Part shown: positions 7,132 to 15,953 of the stretch, one piece after another | Position numbering within the stretch: position 1 is the first letter of the stretch | How the letters are laid out: every line of letters begins with the position of its first letter | Translations under genes and position numbers: made by a program | Notes under the pieces: generated by a model | The model's input: only the letters and a program-made list of their open reading frames with translations | Databases searched by the model: none | What the model was told of the DNA's origin: nothing | Source of the DNA: Lentisphaerota bacterium | Lineage (GTDB): Bacteria > Verrucomicrobiota > Lentisphaeria > Victivallales > Victivallaceae | Reading direction: 5' to 3' | Assembly: GCA_015061815.1 (NCBI GenBank) | Contig: SUVW01000022.1 | Span: forward strand, 1 to 42,317 | DNA: 42,317 bases

Positions 7132-9066
7132 ATGAAAAAAGTATGTTTAACGTGTTTTTTTGCAGCAATGTCAATGCTGCCGCTTTGGGGAGGCGAGATA
7201 CTTTTGCAAAGCGGATTCGACTCTCCGGAAGAGTTTTCCCGCTGGCGGAAAATATCCGGCTGGAGTCACTCTGTTAACGGCGGCCGCAACGGCACCGGGG
7301 CCGCCGTACTGACCCGCAAAGAATTTTCCGGACCGCTGTCCAGCATAAAATTGGATTCTTTGAAGCCCGGAGTCCTCTATCGCCTTACGGTATGGGTGCG
7401 CACGGAGAACTTGGAGTCAGATGGCAAAAGCCGCAACTTCGGTGCATTTTGCGTGGAGTTTGTCCGGAATGGCAAGTGGGTTTCCGGTTTCTATCCTCTG
7501 GCTGCAAAAAACGATGGCAAGTGGCAGAAATACAAACTGGAATTCATGCGCAAACCCGACGTCGATCAAACCTCAATAGTTCTTTATATCCGTAAAGGTT
7601 TCAAGGGGACTCTTTATTTCGATGATGTGGTTTTGGAAGAGGCTGGCGATCCTAAAGCTGCAATTCTGGTGACTGCCCCGTCACAGTTGACATTTATGGG
7701 GACTTCCGGAGAATTGAGGATCTCCGGAAGCTCCTCTGATCCTGGAAAAAAACAACTTGATATAAAAATTTCCGGTCCGGAATATTCTCTTGTTAAAACT
7801 TTGACCGAAACATCTCCCGGGGAATTTCTGCTCCCTTTATCCGGATTGAATCCCGGGGAGTATATTCTGGATATGAAACTTTCCGGAGAAGCGGGTAAAA
7901 AGATGATCCATCAGGGGCAGCAGAAACTTTTTGTCCGTACTGGCGGCAAAAAAAAGAGCAGTTTTGATGAAGCAGGGAATTTATATGTGGATGGTAAAAA
8001 AATTATGCCGATCGGTATTTTCGGCGGATTTGCCGGAAATGATGATTTGAAAAAAATTTCCGCTGCCGGATTCAATGTGATATTGAATTATTCCAGTTTC
8101 GGTATGAGTTTTGGCGGGGGTGGCAAAAATCGCATGGAAACTTTAGGCAAAGCTCTGGATGAAATTCAAAAACATGGATTGAAACTGCTTTTTTCTCTGA
8201 AAGATCAGTACGCCGGGATGCGTTATGCGCTCACCTCGCTGGATGATGCAAGCGGAATTGATGCCGTCGTTAAAAGAACGGTCAGCAGTTTGAAAGATCA
8301 TCCGGCTCTTTTCGGATGGTACGTCAGTGATGAGAACAGTCGTTCAGAGTTGCCGCAAATGCTGGCTTTACGGCAGTTGATCTCGTCTGTAGATCATGAT
8401 CACCCGACAATTACCTTGACTTTCCGGGAAGGGGATTTGCCGCTTTACGGCATCAGTGGCGATGTGGTGGCGGTTGACAATTATCCGATTTTACGGAAAG
8501 ATGAAAAAGATTTATCTCCGCTGATAAAGTTGATAAAAAATGCGAAATCCGGGAAACAGCCGGTTTGGATGGTCCCCCAGATTTTCAACTGGGGCGTATA
8601 CCGGGCCAAAAATGTGGAAGAATTTGCGGCTTTCGTCTATCCGGAAGAAAAAGAGATCAAAGCGATGATCGCGGTTTCTGCAGCATTGGGGTGTAAAGGG
8701 TTTATTTTTTACAGTTATTCCGATATTTTCGGAGAGCGAGGAAAAAAGTATTTCCCGGAAAACTGCGATAAGCAGTGGGAAAATACTGTTGCGGCAGTTG
8801 CAATGTTAAAGAAACTCGAACCGTTTATTTTATCAACTTCAGCACCTGAAATCATAACAGATAACGGTAAAGAGCTCGTTGCCGGATTCCGGAACGATGA
8901 GGGAAAAAAAGCACTCGTTGCCGTGCGCACAGACTTGGGCGAAAGTAACCTCGTGCTTCCGGTGCAGAGGGATTATCAGTTGATTGACGGTTGTGCCGTA
9001 TCCGATGGGAAAAATTGGGTGTTTACCGGCAAAGATATCGATTTTTGCATTCTGATGGAAAGGTAA
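7132..9066 (+). CDS. Secreted protein: CBM-like domain plus TIM-barrel glycosidase-like domain
   Basis: This 644-residue protein carries a signal peptide (MKKVCLTCFFAAMSMLPLWGG). Residues about 22-175 form a CBM4/9-like jelly roll (LLQSGFDSPEEFSRWRK, LKPGVLYRLTVWVRTENL, LYFDDVVLEE). A short Ig-like stretch (about 180-270) is followed by a TIM-barrel domain (about 285-575) that begins DEAGNLYVDGKKIMPIGIFGG and includes HPALFGWYVSDE with E401 as the likely acid/base. The final 60 residues resemble a small beta domain. The start at 7132 has AAGGAG 6 nt upstream; an in-frame ATG at 7108 lies directly on another GGAG. It ends the likely GntR operon. It is probably an extracytoplasmic glycoside hydrolase of unassigned family; the substrate is unknown. 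Confidence 0.75.
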   Translation: MKKVCLTCFFAAMSMLPLWGGEILLQSGFDSPEEFSRWRKISGWSHSVNGGRNGTGAAVLTRKEFSGPLSSIKLDSLKPGVLYRLTVWVRTENLESDGKSRNFGAFCVEFVRNGKWVSGFYPLAAKNDGKWQKYKLEFMRKPDVDQTSIVLYIRKGFKGTLYFDDVVLEEAGDPKAAILVTAPSQLTFMGTSGELRISGSSSDPGKKQLDIKISGPEYSLVKTLTETSPGEFLLPLSGLNPGEYILDMKLSGEAGKKMIHQGQQKLFVRTGGKKKSSFDEAGNLYVDGKKIMPIGIFGGFAGNDDLKKISAAGFNVILNYSSFGMSFGGGGKNRMETLGKALDEIQKHGLKLLFSLKDQYAGMRYALTSLDDASGIDAVVKRTVSSLKDHPALFGWYVSDENSRSELPQMLALRQLISSVDHDHPTITLTFREGDLPLYGISGDVVAVDNYPILRKDEKDLSPLIKLIKNAKSGKQPVWMVPQIFNWGVYRAKNVEEFAAFVYPEEKEIKAMIAVSAALGCKGFIFYSYSDIFGERGKKYFPENCDKQWENTVAAVAMLKKLEPFILSTSAPEIITDNGKELVAGFRNDEGKKALVAVRTDLGESNLVLPVQRDYQLIDGCAVSDGKNWVFTGKDIDFCILMER

Positions 9067-9104
9067 ATGCCGTTTGTAAATTGCAGCACATACGGGGAGC
9101 GTGC

Positions 9105-9133
9105 TTGTAAAACAGCTATGCCGGTGCTATATT
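9105..9133 (+). promoter_or_regulatory. Promoter of the ATP-cone gene
   Basis: TTGTAA (9105-9110) and TATATT (9128-9133) are 17 bp apart. Transcription would begin near 9140, about 70 nt before the start codon. Confidence 0.6.
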
Positions 9134-9208
9134 AGATAGATGTGATGAGTTTTGGTAATTACTTCATGCATCCGCAAGGTTTTGTAATCCGCAGACAGGC
9201 ATCGTTCA

Positions 9209-10150
9209 ATGGTCAAGGCAGCAGAAAAACAAATATTTTTACGTGATTCAGACGGCGGGGTTGTGCCGTTTGATACCGGAGAATTGCAAACCAGACTGAT
9301 CGGTAGTTTTCTGGCAGCCGGATTGCGGGAAGAGAGCTTTATGTCAGAAGAGATCGTTCTGGCTCTGGAGTACACTCTGCTGAATTCTCCCCGGATCGAA
9401 GCTGTTTTTTGCCGCAGTGAAATCGACAGTGCCGTTATCCGGCTTTTGGAAAGTATCGGTTATCCGGAAGTTGCACATATATTCCGTCGCAATGGCCATG
9501 AACAGTCAGTCAGGATCGCAACTGTGCCGGAAACAGTGACCGATCTGCTGATTTCTCATTTGGGGTGTTCTTTAGAACGGGCAGCGCATATCGCCGGATT
9601 GACAGCCGAAGCGATGGAGAAATTGTCCATAAAAACGGCTTCGCCGCATCTGATATTGGAATTGGCGCGGCATTATGAGAGAGATTTGGCGGAAAATGAT
9701 TTTCTCTCCGGAAATATTCTGTTGCCGGGGATTCCCCAACAAACGCTTACCCGTCACGAAATATATGAATTGCTGCCGGTGGCACCCAGACAGTTGGTCG
9801 ATGCCGGTGTATTGCGGATAAACGGAATAACGACCCTCTTCCCCAGTGTCCGTTTGTTTTTCTTTATGAAAGAATTTGTCCGGATGAATAATTTGTCATT
9901 TCCAGTCACAGAATTGGAAATAGAGCCATTGCTTTACAGTGCCGGTGCGGCTTTGGAGGAGGCACGTTTGGCGATCAAAGCTGCTTTGCGTCATCCGGAA
10001 GAGTTGCCGTGCTGTCTGGCATTGCCGGATATTTTCGACTTTTTGGAGTCATGTGCCGGGAGTTTGCCGGAAAAGCGGTTGGCCGGAGAGTTGGCATCTG
10101 TCTTGACTTCGGCGTTGAATTGTGAACTCTATCATCTGGAATTTGACTGA
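9209..10150 (+). CDS. ATP-cone domain protein upstream of dnaN
   Basis: This 313-residue protein starts with an ATP-cone-like domain at about 8-97 (IFLRDSDGGVVPFDTGELQTRLIGSFLAAGL, then EIDSAVIRLLESIGYPEVAHIFRRNG). The ATP cone is the nucleotide-sensing module of ribonucleotide reductases and NrdR. There is no zinc ribbon of NrdR and no reductase domain. The remaining 215 residues are mostly helical and I do not recognise them. There is no strong ribosome site before the ATG at 9209; no better in-frame start is visible. It is followed by dnaN and recF, so a link between nucleotide level and replication or repair is possible but is only inferred from context. Confidence 0.65.
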   Translation: MVKAAEKQIFLRDSDGGVVPFDTGELQTRLIGSFLAAGLREESFMSEEIVLALEYTLLNSPRIEAVFCRSEIDSAVIRLLESIGYPEVAHIFRRNGHEQSVRIATVPETVTDLLISHLGCSLERAAHIAGLTAEAMEKLSIKTASPHLILELARHYERDLAENDFLSGNILLPGIPQQTLTRHEIYELLPVAPRQLVDAGVLRINGITTLFPSVRLFFFMKEFVRMNNLSFPVTELEIEPLLYSAGAALEEARLAIKAALRHPEELPCCLALPDIFDFLESCAGSLPEKRLAGELASVLTSALNCELYHLEFD

Positions 10151-10185
10151 CTCTCAAGAAAATTTCATTTTTTTACGCTTCTCCA

Positions 10186-10215
10186 TTGGAAAAAGAGGTG
10201 AAAGCGGGTTATATT
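10186..10215 (+). promoter_or_regulatory. Promoter of dnaN-recF
   Basis: TTGGAA (10186-10191) and TATATT (10210-10215) are separated by 18 bp, about 45 nt before the dnaN start. Confidence 0.55.
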
Positions 10216-10261
10216 AGCACTGAATAAGTTGTATTATAAACATGCAAGGAGATAGATCATT

Positions 10262-11356
10262 ATGAAATTTACTGTTGAAAGGTTGAAACTGCAGAAGGCT
10301 TTGCAGCGTGTAGGTAATATTATCGGTTCGCGTTCAATGCTGCCGCTTTTGGGGAATGTGTTGATCAATGCCGGTGAAAATGGGCTTGAGTTGACAACAA
10401 CCGATTTGGAACTTCGTCTGGTCACCCGGGTGGAAGCAGAGGTATCCGAAGGCGGAATCACAACTTTGCCGGCTAAAAAACTGGCCTCTCTGGTCAGCAG
10501 TTTTTCCGGAGAAATGGTGGAATTCGACATTAATGATAAGGATTTTGCCCGCATTACCTGCGGGACTGCCAAATTTACTCTTCTCGGTCTTTCCGCAGCA
10601 GACTTTCCGGAAGCTCTGGCTTTTGATCCGGTGGAAACGATTACGATCAAAGAGAGTGTTTTCAAACGTATGATCGGTTCGATCTCATACGCTGTCAGTG
10701 CCGATGATTCCCGCAAAGTTCTGACCGGAATACTCTTGAGTCTCCGGGATAATGCAATGACTCTGGTCGCCACCGATGGTAAGCGCATGGCGATGCAGGA
10801 GGCCGCTCCGGATTCAGTTACCGGGGCAGATGCCAATTCGATCATTCCTCTGAAGGCGATGGTGGAGTTGCGCCGTCAGTTGGAAGGGGATGAAATGTTG
10901 ACCATTGAGGTCGGGGAAAAACTTTGCCGTTTCACCTGTTCCGGCGTGATTTTGACCAGCAAGCTGATTGAAGGGGCATATCCGAATTACCGTCAGGTCG
11001 TGCCAAGCAAATTTTCCCGGGAGGTCGAATTGCCGGTATCAGCACTTCTTTCAAAAATTGAGACAGTTGCTTTGATGATCGCCGGAGTGAACAGTTCGAT
11101 AATTCTTCGTTTCGCCGATAACCAGCTGCAGCTGCAGGCATCCAGTGCCGAGGTGGGGGAGGGAAGTGATATTCTGGAAACAGAATTTTCCGGAGAGCCG
11201 TTTGAAGTTTCTTTCAATCCGGTATTTTTGGCAGATCCTCTGCGGAATACGGATGCGGATATGGTGAGATTTAAACTTAACGATCCGTTGAGTCCGGTCG
11301 CCATTGAAGCCGGAGAGGGATTTATTTATATAATCATGCCTATCCGTAAAAAGTAA
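10262..11356 (+). CDS. dnaN: DNA polymerase III beta subunit (sliding clamp)
   Basis: At 364 residues this has the family's usual length. It shows the three-domain clamp pattern: MKFTVERLKLQKALQRVGNIIGSR with LPLLGNVLINA at the N-terminus, VLTGILLSLRDNAMTLVATDGKRMAM in the middle domain, and a C-terminal YIIMPIRK, matching the clamp's YLIMPMR-type ending. The clamp encircles DNA and tethers the replicative polymerase and other partners. An AAGGAG site lies 11 nt upstream of the ATG. recF starts one base after its stop codon, the classical dnaN-recF pairing, though dnaA and gyrB are not adjacent here. Confidence 0.97.
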   Translation: MKFTVERLKLQKALQRVGNIIGSRSMLPLLGNVLINAGENGLELTTTDLELRLVTRVEAEVSEGGITTLPAKKLASLVSSFSGEMVEFDINDKDFARITCGTAKFTLLGLSAADFPEALAFDPVETITIKESVFKRMIGSISYAVSADDSRKVLTGILLSLRDNAMTLVATDGKRMAMQEAAPDSVTGADANSIIPLKAMVELRRQLEGDEMLTIEVGEKLCRFTCSGVILTSKLIEGAYPNYRQVVPSKFSREVELPVSALLSKIETVALMIAGVNSSIILRFADNQLQLQASSAEVGEGSDILETEFSGEPFEVSFNPVFLADPLRNTDADMVRFKLNDPLSPVAIEAGEGFIYIIMPIRKK

Positions 11357-11357
11357 A

Positions 11358-12395
11358 GTGGTTATCAACTCTCTGAAATTGACCAATTTCCGCAATTTTG
11401 AGTTGCGGGAATTGGTTTTTTGTCATAAAAATATTTTTTTCACCGGTCCCAATGGTTCGGGGAAAAGCAATCTGCTGGAAAGTATATCTTTTGCCAGTTT
11501 GCTGCGATCATTCCGGGGAGCAGCCACACGGGAAATGGTGAGAATCGGAGCAAAGGAGCTTCAACTGCAAATAATTCTGGAAAACCGTTTCGGCAGAGAG
11601 AGATTAAATATCACCGAATCGCTTTCCGGCAAGCGTCATTTGGCTATAAATGGTCAGCCGGTGAGGCGGAGCAGTGATTTTATCCGGGAGTTTCATACAG
11701 TGGTTTTTGCTCCGGAAGACCGGGAGATCGCTTCCGGGCCATCTGGTTGCCGCCGGAGATTTTTTGATATACTTATTTCTGAAACCGAACCGGAATATCT
11801 GGTGCGTTTATCCCGTTATCACCGGGCTTTGCTTCAACGCAACCGGGCTTTGAAATTTTTTCCGGCCAGTGCCCCGGCGTTTGATGCTGAATTGGCAGAA
11901 CAAGCTCCTTTTATTGCCCGTTGCCGCCGTCGTTATGCAGAGTTGACCGGCAACTGTGTATCTCAACTGCTTACTGCAATGGGAGGAGAGTTCCGGATCA
12001 TTTATCGTACCGATGCCGCTGATAGTGCATCTGGGCAGTTGAAATTGCTTGAGAGCAAACGTGACAGTGAATTGCGCCGTCAATGCACCTTGTGCGGAAT
12101 TCAATTGGATGAATTCGATTTTATATTCAACGGCAAATTGTTGCGGACATACGGTTCGACCGGACAGATAAGATTGATCTCTCTGTTGCTGAAAATGGCG
12201 CAGTTCCGGATAATCCGGGATAAGTCAACGATCCCGTTGGTGGTGCTGGCCGATGATGTGACTGGAGAATTGGATGCCAAAAATCTGGCTTTGTTTCTTG
12301 ATACAGTGTCCGGCGCAGACCAGAAATTTTTTACCTTTGCCGAGCCGCCGCGTTTTTCTTTGCCGGACAGTGAAATGATCGCAGTCGGGAAATGA
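11358..12395 (+). CDS. recF: DNA replication and repair protein RecF
   Basis: This 345-residue SMC-like ATPase begins at a GTG one base after the dnaN stop, indicating translational coupling. The N-terminus has the RecF opening INSLKLTNFRNFE, Walker A GPNGSGKSN at 30-38, the YGSTGQIRLISLLLKMAQ signature and Walker B VVLADDVTGELD (usually LLLDD). RecF loads RecA at gaps with RecO and RecR. The HTVVFAPED segment after about 110 is also typical. Length is close to the family norm. It converges with the recD2 gene, with only 17 nt between stop codons. Confidence 0.95.
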   Translation: MVINSLKLTNFRNFELRELVFCHKNIFFTGPNGSGKSNLLESISFASLLRSFRGAATREMVRIGAKELQLQIILENRFGRERLNITESLSGKRHLAINGQPVRRSSDFIREFHTVVFAPEDREIASGPSGCRRRFFDILISETEPEYLVRLSRYHRALLQRNRALKFFPASAPAFDAELAEQAPFIARCRRRYAELTGNCVSQLLTAMGGEFRIIYRTDAADSASGQLKLLESKRDSELRRQCTLCGIQLDEFDFIFNGKLLRTYGSTGQIRLISLLLKMAQFRIIRDKSTIPLVVLADDVTGELDAKNLALFLDTVSGADQKFFTFAEPPRFSLPDSEMIAVGK

Positions 12396-12412
12396 TGGTT
12401 GCCGGCGGGAGA

Positions 12413-14572
12413 TCACGGCATTGATTCATGCAAGCGTCGGGCAAGATTGGAAAAGCGCGGACGGCGGCGAACATTTTTTACAGCTAATTCCACTGCTTTG
12501 GCCGGTCCGATCAAAATGAGTAGTTTTTTGGCGCGGGTCATGCCCGTATAAAGCAGGTTTTTTTGCAGCATTACATAGTGCTGGGTAAGCAGCGGGATGA
12601 TAACTGCCGGGAATTCACTGCCTTGAGATTTGTGGATGGTAATGGCGTAAGCCAGAGAGAGCTGACCTGCTTCATCAAAGCTGTATTCAACAAAGTGTTC
12701 ATCATCAAAACAAACATGAAATTTTTTGGTGTTTTCTTCAAGTTTTATGATTTGACCGAGATCACCATTGAAAACATTTTTATCGTAATTGTTACTGGTT
12801 TGCATCACCCTGTCGCCAAGTTTGAATATGGTACTGCCAAACTGGAATGATGGTATATCGTCACCGCGCAGCAGCTTTGACAGCATGGTGTTCAATGCGA
12901 ATGTTCCACATTCTCCCCGGTTCATCGGAGTTAAAACCTGAATGTCATTCATCGGGTCAAATTTGAACCGTTCCGGAATACGTTCTTTGACCAGAGTACC
13001 GATGATTTCGCTGACTTTATCCGGATCGTCCTGTTCTATCCAGTAAAAATCGGTCAATTGCCCATTTTTTAATAATACTTTTTGCGGCGGCATTCCGGCG
13101 TTTACCCGGTGAGCATTGGTTATGATCGTACTGCCGGAATTCTGCCGGAAAATTTTGGTCAATCTGGTTACTCCGAAAAAACCGCTGCCGATCAAATCAT
13201 TAAGTACATTTCCCGGTCCTACGGAGGGCAACTGATCTGAATCCCCCACCAAGACCAGGGATGTGCCGGATTTTAACGCGGAAAAAAGAGATGTAGCTAA
13301 AATTATATCCAGCATGGATACCTCATCTACGATAAGGATATCACAATCCAGCGGATTGCTGTTGTTGTGGCAGAATTTCATTGTCGCCGGATCAAATATC
13401 AGCAGCCGGTGAATGGTTTTTGCAGCAAAGGAGCTGCTTTCACTCATCCGTTTTGCAGCTCTGCCGGTAGGGGCGGCAAGCATGATTTTTAATTTCGCGG
13501 CTTTGGCGCGGCGTACTATTTCACCGATAACGGTGGTTTTACCGACACCGGGGCCGCCGGTAATGATATTCAGCGGCCGGTCGAATAATGATTCTATGGC
13601 GGCCTGCTGCAGCGGGTCGAGAATCAAATCCTGCCGGGGAGGGATACTGCGCATTTTATCGCCGGGAAAGTTTTTGGCTGAAGAGAGTTTTGCCACCAGT
13701 TTCGGTAATGTCAATTCAGCTCTGGCGGTCGCCGGAGTATATATGCAATTGTCGATTTCAAAGAGCAGTTTCCGGTCCAGAGCATTTTTTATGCCGCTGG
13801 CGGCACATTCAGGAGTTTGCCCGGTGAGTTCTGTTACCTTATCATTAAGTACTGCGGCCGGAGCGCAGACATGTCCGTCGCCGATCATTTCATTAAGGGC
13901 GTAAACTGCCGCCGCCTGCATCCGCAAAGGCGAATCCGGAGAGAATCCCAGATTGCGGGCGATATTATCCGCTTTGATGAATCCTATGCCGTCAACATCT
14001 TCTGCCAGCCGATAAGGATTTGAACGCACGATCTGTACAGCTTCATTGCTGTACTGTTTGAAAAGTCTGGCGCAATATGCCGGAGTTATTCCCAATCCTT
14101 GCAGAAAAATCATATCTTCCCGGCGTTCCCGTGAATTTTTCCATGCGGCGATGATTTTGGAAGCTTTGCTTTGGCCGATAGAATCGACCTCTTTTAAGCG
14201 TCCGGGGTAGAGGTCGAGTATGGTGACCGTTTCTGCTCCGAATTTTTTAACGATTTTAGCAGCGGTTTTCGGTCCGATCCCGGCGATGCTGTGCTGAAGA
14301 AAACGGGCGATACCATCCGGAGTGGATGGCGGAATAAAGCGGATGGATTCGACCCGGAATTGTTTGCCGAATTCACGGTGCTCTTCAAAATACCCCTCGG
14401 CCTCAATGTTTTGTCCGGCTCTGATTCCCGGCATGATCCCTTTGACTGCGAACTTCTCGCCGTTGGCACAATCAAGAGTGATAACGGCAAAACCGGACTC
14501 CGTATTTTCAAAGCGGATACGGATAACTTCTCCGGTGATTTTGGTTTTTGTCAATGTTTGAAATCCGGGCAT
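12413..14572 (-). CDS. recD2: RecD2/TraA-type ATP-dependent DNA helicase
   Basis: This 719-residue superfamily 1B helicase has an N-terminal OB-like domain (about 8-80), helix-hairpin-helix repeats (HSIAGIGPKTAAKIVKKFG near 95 and FLQGLGITPAYCARLF near 155), then the motor. Motor motifs are Walker A GGPGVGKTT near 340, APTGRAAKRM, DILIVDEVSMLD (motif II), LVGDSDQLPSVGPG (motif III), FRQ (motif IV) and LAYAITIHKSQGSEF and YTGMTRAKKLL (motifs V-VI). The long N-terminal extension and absence of recB/recC favour RecD2 over the RecBCD subunit. RecD2 is a 5'-3' helicase linked to repair. AAAGGA lies 7 nt before the ATG and the gene has its own promoter. Confidence 0.93.
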   Translation of the reverse strand: MPGFQTLTKTKITGEVIRIRFENTESGFAVITLDCANGEKFAVKGIMPGIRAGQNIEAEGYFEEHREFGKQFRVESIRFIPPSTPDGIARFLQHSIAGIGPKTAAKIVKKFGAETVTILDLYPGRLKEVDSIGQSKASKIIAAWKNSRERREDMIFLQGLGITPAYCARLFKQYSNEAVQIVRSNPYRLAEDVDGIGFIKADNIARNLGFSPDSPLRMQAAAVYALNEMIGDGHVCAPAAVLNDKVTELTGQTPECAASGIKNALDRKLLFEIDNCIYTPATARAELTLPKLVAKLSSAKNFPGDKMRSIPPRQDLILDPLQQAAIESLFDRPLNIITGGPGVGKTTVIGEIVRRAKAAKLKIMLAAPTGRAAKRMSESSSFAAKTIHRLLIFDPATMKFCHNNSNPLDCDILIVDEVSMLDIILATSLFSALKSGTSLVLVGDSDQLPSVGPGNVLNDLIGSGFFGVTRLTKIFRQNSGSTIITNAHRVNAGMPPQKVLLKNGQLTDFYWIEQDDPDKVSEIIGTLVKERIPERFKFDPMNDIQVLTPMNRGECGTFALNTMLSKLLRGDDIPSFQFGSTIFKLGDRVMQTSNNYDKNVFNGDLGQIIKLEENTKKFHVCFDDEHFVEYSFDEAGQLSLAYAITIHKSQGSEFPAVIIPLLTQHYVMLQKNLLYTGMTRAKKLLILIGPAKAVELAVKNVRRRPRFSNLARRLHESMP

Positions 14573-14593
14573 GGAAGATCCTTTCTTGACTTC

Positions 14594-14622
14594 AATATAT
14601 ATGTCAAAAGCCGTTTCGTCAA
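14594..14622 (-). promoter_or_regulatory. Promoter of recD2
   Basis: On the minus strand TTGACG (14617-14622) and TATATT (14594-14599) are 17 bp apart. The -35 overlaps the stop codon of the upstream transporter gene, and transcription would begin only about 15 nt before the recD2 ATG. Confidence 0.6.
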
Positions 14623-15521
14623 CTGTTTTTTTTGTTAAAAGGTATTTGCGGGATGATTATTGCTGCAAAAATCATTGCGCATCCGGATAATTCCCGCAAA
14701 GAAAGTGTTTCGTGGAGAAATATCCACCCGCCAAGAACCGCAAAGACCGATTCAAGACTCATTAAAAGTGAGGCTGTTACCGGGTGCAGATGTTTTTGAG
14801 CCGCGATTTGCAAAGTGAAGGCCAAGGCACTTGAACCGATCCCGCAAAAAAGCCAGAAAGGCATACTGGATAAAATACCGGAAAGGAACAATTCTCTTTC
14901 AAAAACAAGTGAAATGATCAGTGAGATTATTGTTGCAACAGTAAACTGAATAAACGACAGGCGCATACAGTCGCACTTTCCGGCATACCGGTCAATGACC
15001 AGAATGTGCAAAGAATAAGCAAATGCACAAGCGATGACCAGCCATTCACCCCGGTCGATGTCTGTGATTCCGCCGCAGAGCAAATGGGAACCACAGAGCG
15101 CAAATATTACAGCTATCCAAAGAGAAAACCCTGTTTTCCGTTTGATAAAAATCCCCAGAACCGGTACGATGATTATATATAAAGCAGTCAAAAATCCGGT
15201 CTTTCCGGCACTGGTGTATTGTACGCCGCACTGCTGCAGAATACTGGCAAGCGTTATACATATACCGCACCATAAGCCCCCGGTAAGCAACTCTTTGCGT
15301 TCATCGGGAGTGCCGGCGTTTCCCCATAGAGATATTTTCCGGTTCCGGAGGATATCGGACAGTGCAATTACAGCTGCCAGTGCGGCGACACCGACTGCTG
15401 AGCGCAGGGCAATAAACAGCACAGGTTTTACGTACTGCATTGCACTGCTCTGGGCTGAAAATGCCGCACCCCAAATGATCGTCGCGCTTATCATGGCGAC
15501 GGAACTCCAGAAATTTTTCAT
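14619..15521 (-). CDS. EamA family (DMT superfamily) transporter
   Basis: This 300-residue membrane protein has about ten hydrophobic segments in two EamA repeats. The first repeat opens with MISATIIWGAAFSAQS and includes FIALRSAVGVAALAAVIAL. The second contains the characteristic ending LLMSLESVFAVLGGWIFLHETLSLRELSGCAMIFAAIII. Family members export or import metabolites such as amino acids; the substrate is not predictable. The start at 15521 follows GGGGA; a start 33 codons earlier is ruled out because it coincides with the -35 element. It lies 46 nt upstream of recD2 and could read through into it. Confidence 0.88.
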   Translation of the reverse strand: MKNFWSSVAMISATIIWGAAFSAQSSAMQYVKPVLFIALRSAVGVAALAAVIALSDILRNRKISLWGNAGTPDERKELLTGGLWCGICITLASILQQCGVQYTSAGKTGFLTALYIIIVPVLGIFIKRKTGFSLWIAVIFALCGSHLLCGGITDIDRGEWLVIACAFAYSLHILVIDRYAGKCDCMRLSFIQFTVATIISLIISLVFERELFLSGILSSMPFWLFCGIGSSALAFTLQIAAQKHLHPVTASLLMSLESVFAVLGGWIFLHETLSLRELSGCAMIFAAIIIPQIPFNKKNS

Positions 15522-15544
15522 GTTTCCCCGTATGAAAAAATGAT

Positions 15545-15566
15545 TTGTCCGTAAAAAAGCGGACAA
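15545..15566 (-). promoter_or_regulatory. Leader hairpin upstream of the EamA transporter
   Basis: TTGTCCG and CGGACAA form a perfect 7-bp inverted repeat around an 8-nt A-rich loop. It lies in the predicted 5' leader between the TSS (about 15585) and start codon, so it could be an operator or an RNA hairpin. It lacks a T-run suitable for termination on the minus strand. Confidence 0.5.
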
Positions 15567-15591
15567 GTTGTTGTATTTGCTGCATCGGATT

Positions 15592-15620
15592 AATATATCA
15601 CATTTATCTGTTTTCTTCAA
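15592..15620 (-). promoter_or_regulatory. Promoter of the EamA transporter gene
   Basis: On the minus strand TTGAAG (15615-15620) and TATATT (15592-15597) are 17 bp apart, giving a leader of about 65 nt. Confidence 0.6.
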
Positions 15621-15662
15621 TTCAGGATGAAAAATTTTTCATTAAAAGCATGTCAAAGTGAC

Positions 15663-15691
15663 TTGACATCCAGGCGGCAGCGGTATATGTT
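15663..15691 (+). promoter_or_regulatory. Promoter of the redox/MscS operon
   Basis: A consensus TTGACA (15663-15668) is followed after 17 bp by TATGTT (15686-15691), about 30 nt upstream of the mini-FTR start codon. Confidence 0.6.
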
Positions 15692-15726
15692 TAAAATATG
15701 GACCGAAATAAAACAGGGGGTACGGG

Positions 15727-15948
15727 ATGCAGGAGGTGTTTCAACTGCCGGATAATGTCCGGTTGAATGAAAATAAAAGTGTGGTGGAAAAGCTTCAGAT
15801 GGTGATGGCGGCCAACGGCGGTTATTGTCCCTGCCGGCTGCTGCATTCACCGGATAATATTTGTGTGTGTACTGAATTCCGGGAACAGATCGCAGATCCG
15901 GAATTCGAAGGATTCTGTCATTGTAAATTGTACTATAAATCGAGGTAA
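15727..15948 (+). CDS. Compact ferredoxin-thioredoxin reductase catalytic-subunit-like protein
   Basis: This 73-residue protein carries CPC (34-36), CVC (46-48) and CHC followed by KLY (64-69), the three cysteine pairs of the ferredoxin-thioredoxin reductase catalytic chain. By analogy C34, C46, C48 and C64 would hold the 4Fe-4S cluster, and C36 and C66 would be the redox disulfide. Spacing is CPC-x9-CVC-x15-CHC, whereas plant-type chains have CPC-x16-CPC-x8-CHC, and the protein is much shorter than the usual chain of about 110 residues. Thioredoxin follows after 5 nt, strongly supporting electron transfer from ferredoxin to thioredoxin in an anaerobe. No variable chain is encoded nearby. Confidence 0.75.
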   Translation: MQEVFQLPDNVRLNENKSVVEKLQMVMAANGGYCPCRLLHSPDNICVCTEFREQIADPEFEGFCHCKLYYKSR

Positions 15949-15953
15949 AAAAA

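Noticed and set aside
9067-10261. Replication origin near dnaN
   Set aside because: dnaN and recF are present, but there is no dnaA gene and no cluster of TTATCCACA-type boxes or AT-rich unwinding region.
13413-13904. Plus-strand open frame of 163 codons opposite recD2
   Set aside because: It covers the antisense of the helicase Walker A region and encodes nothing recognisable.
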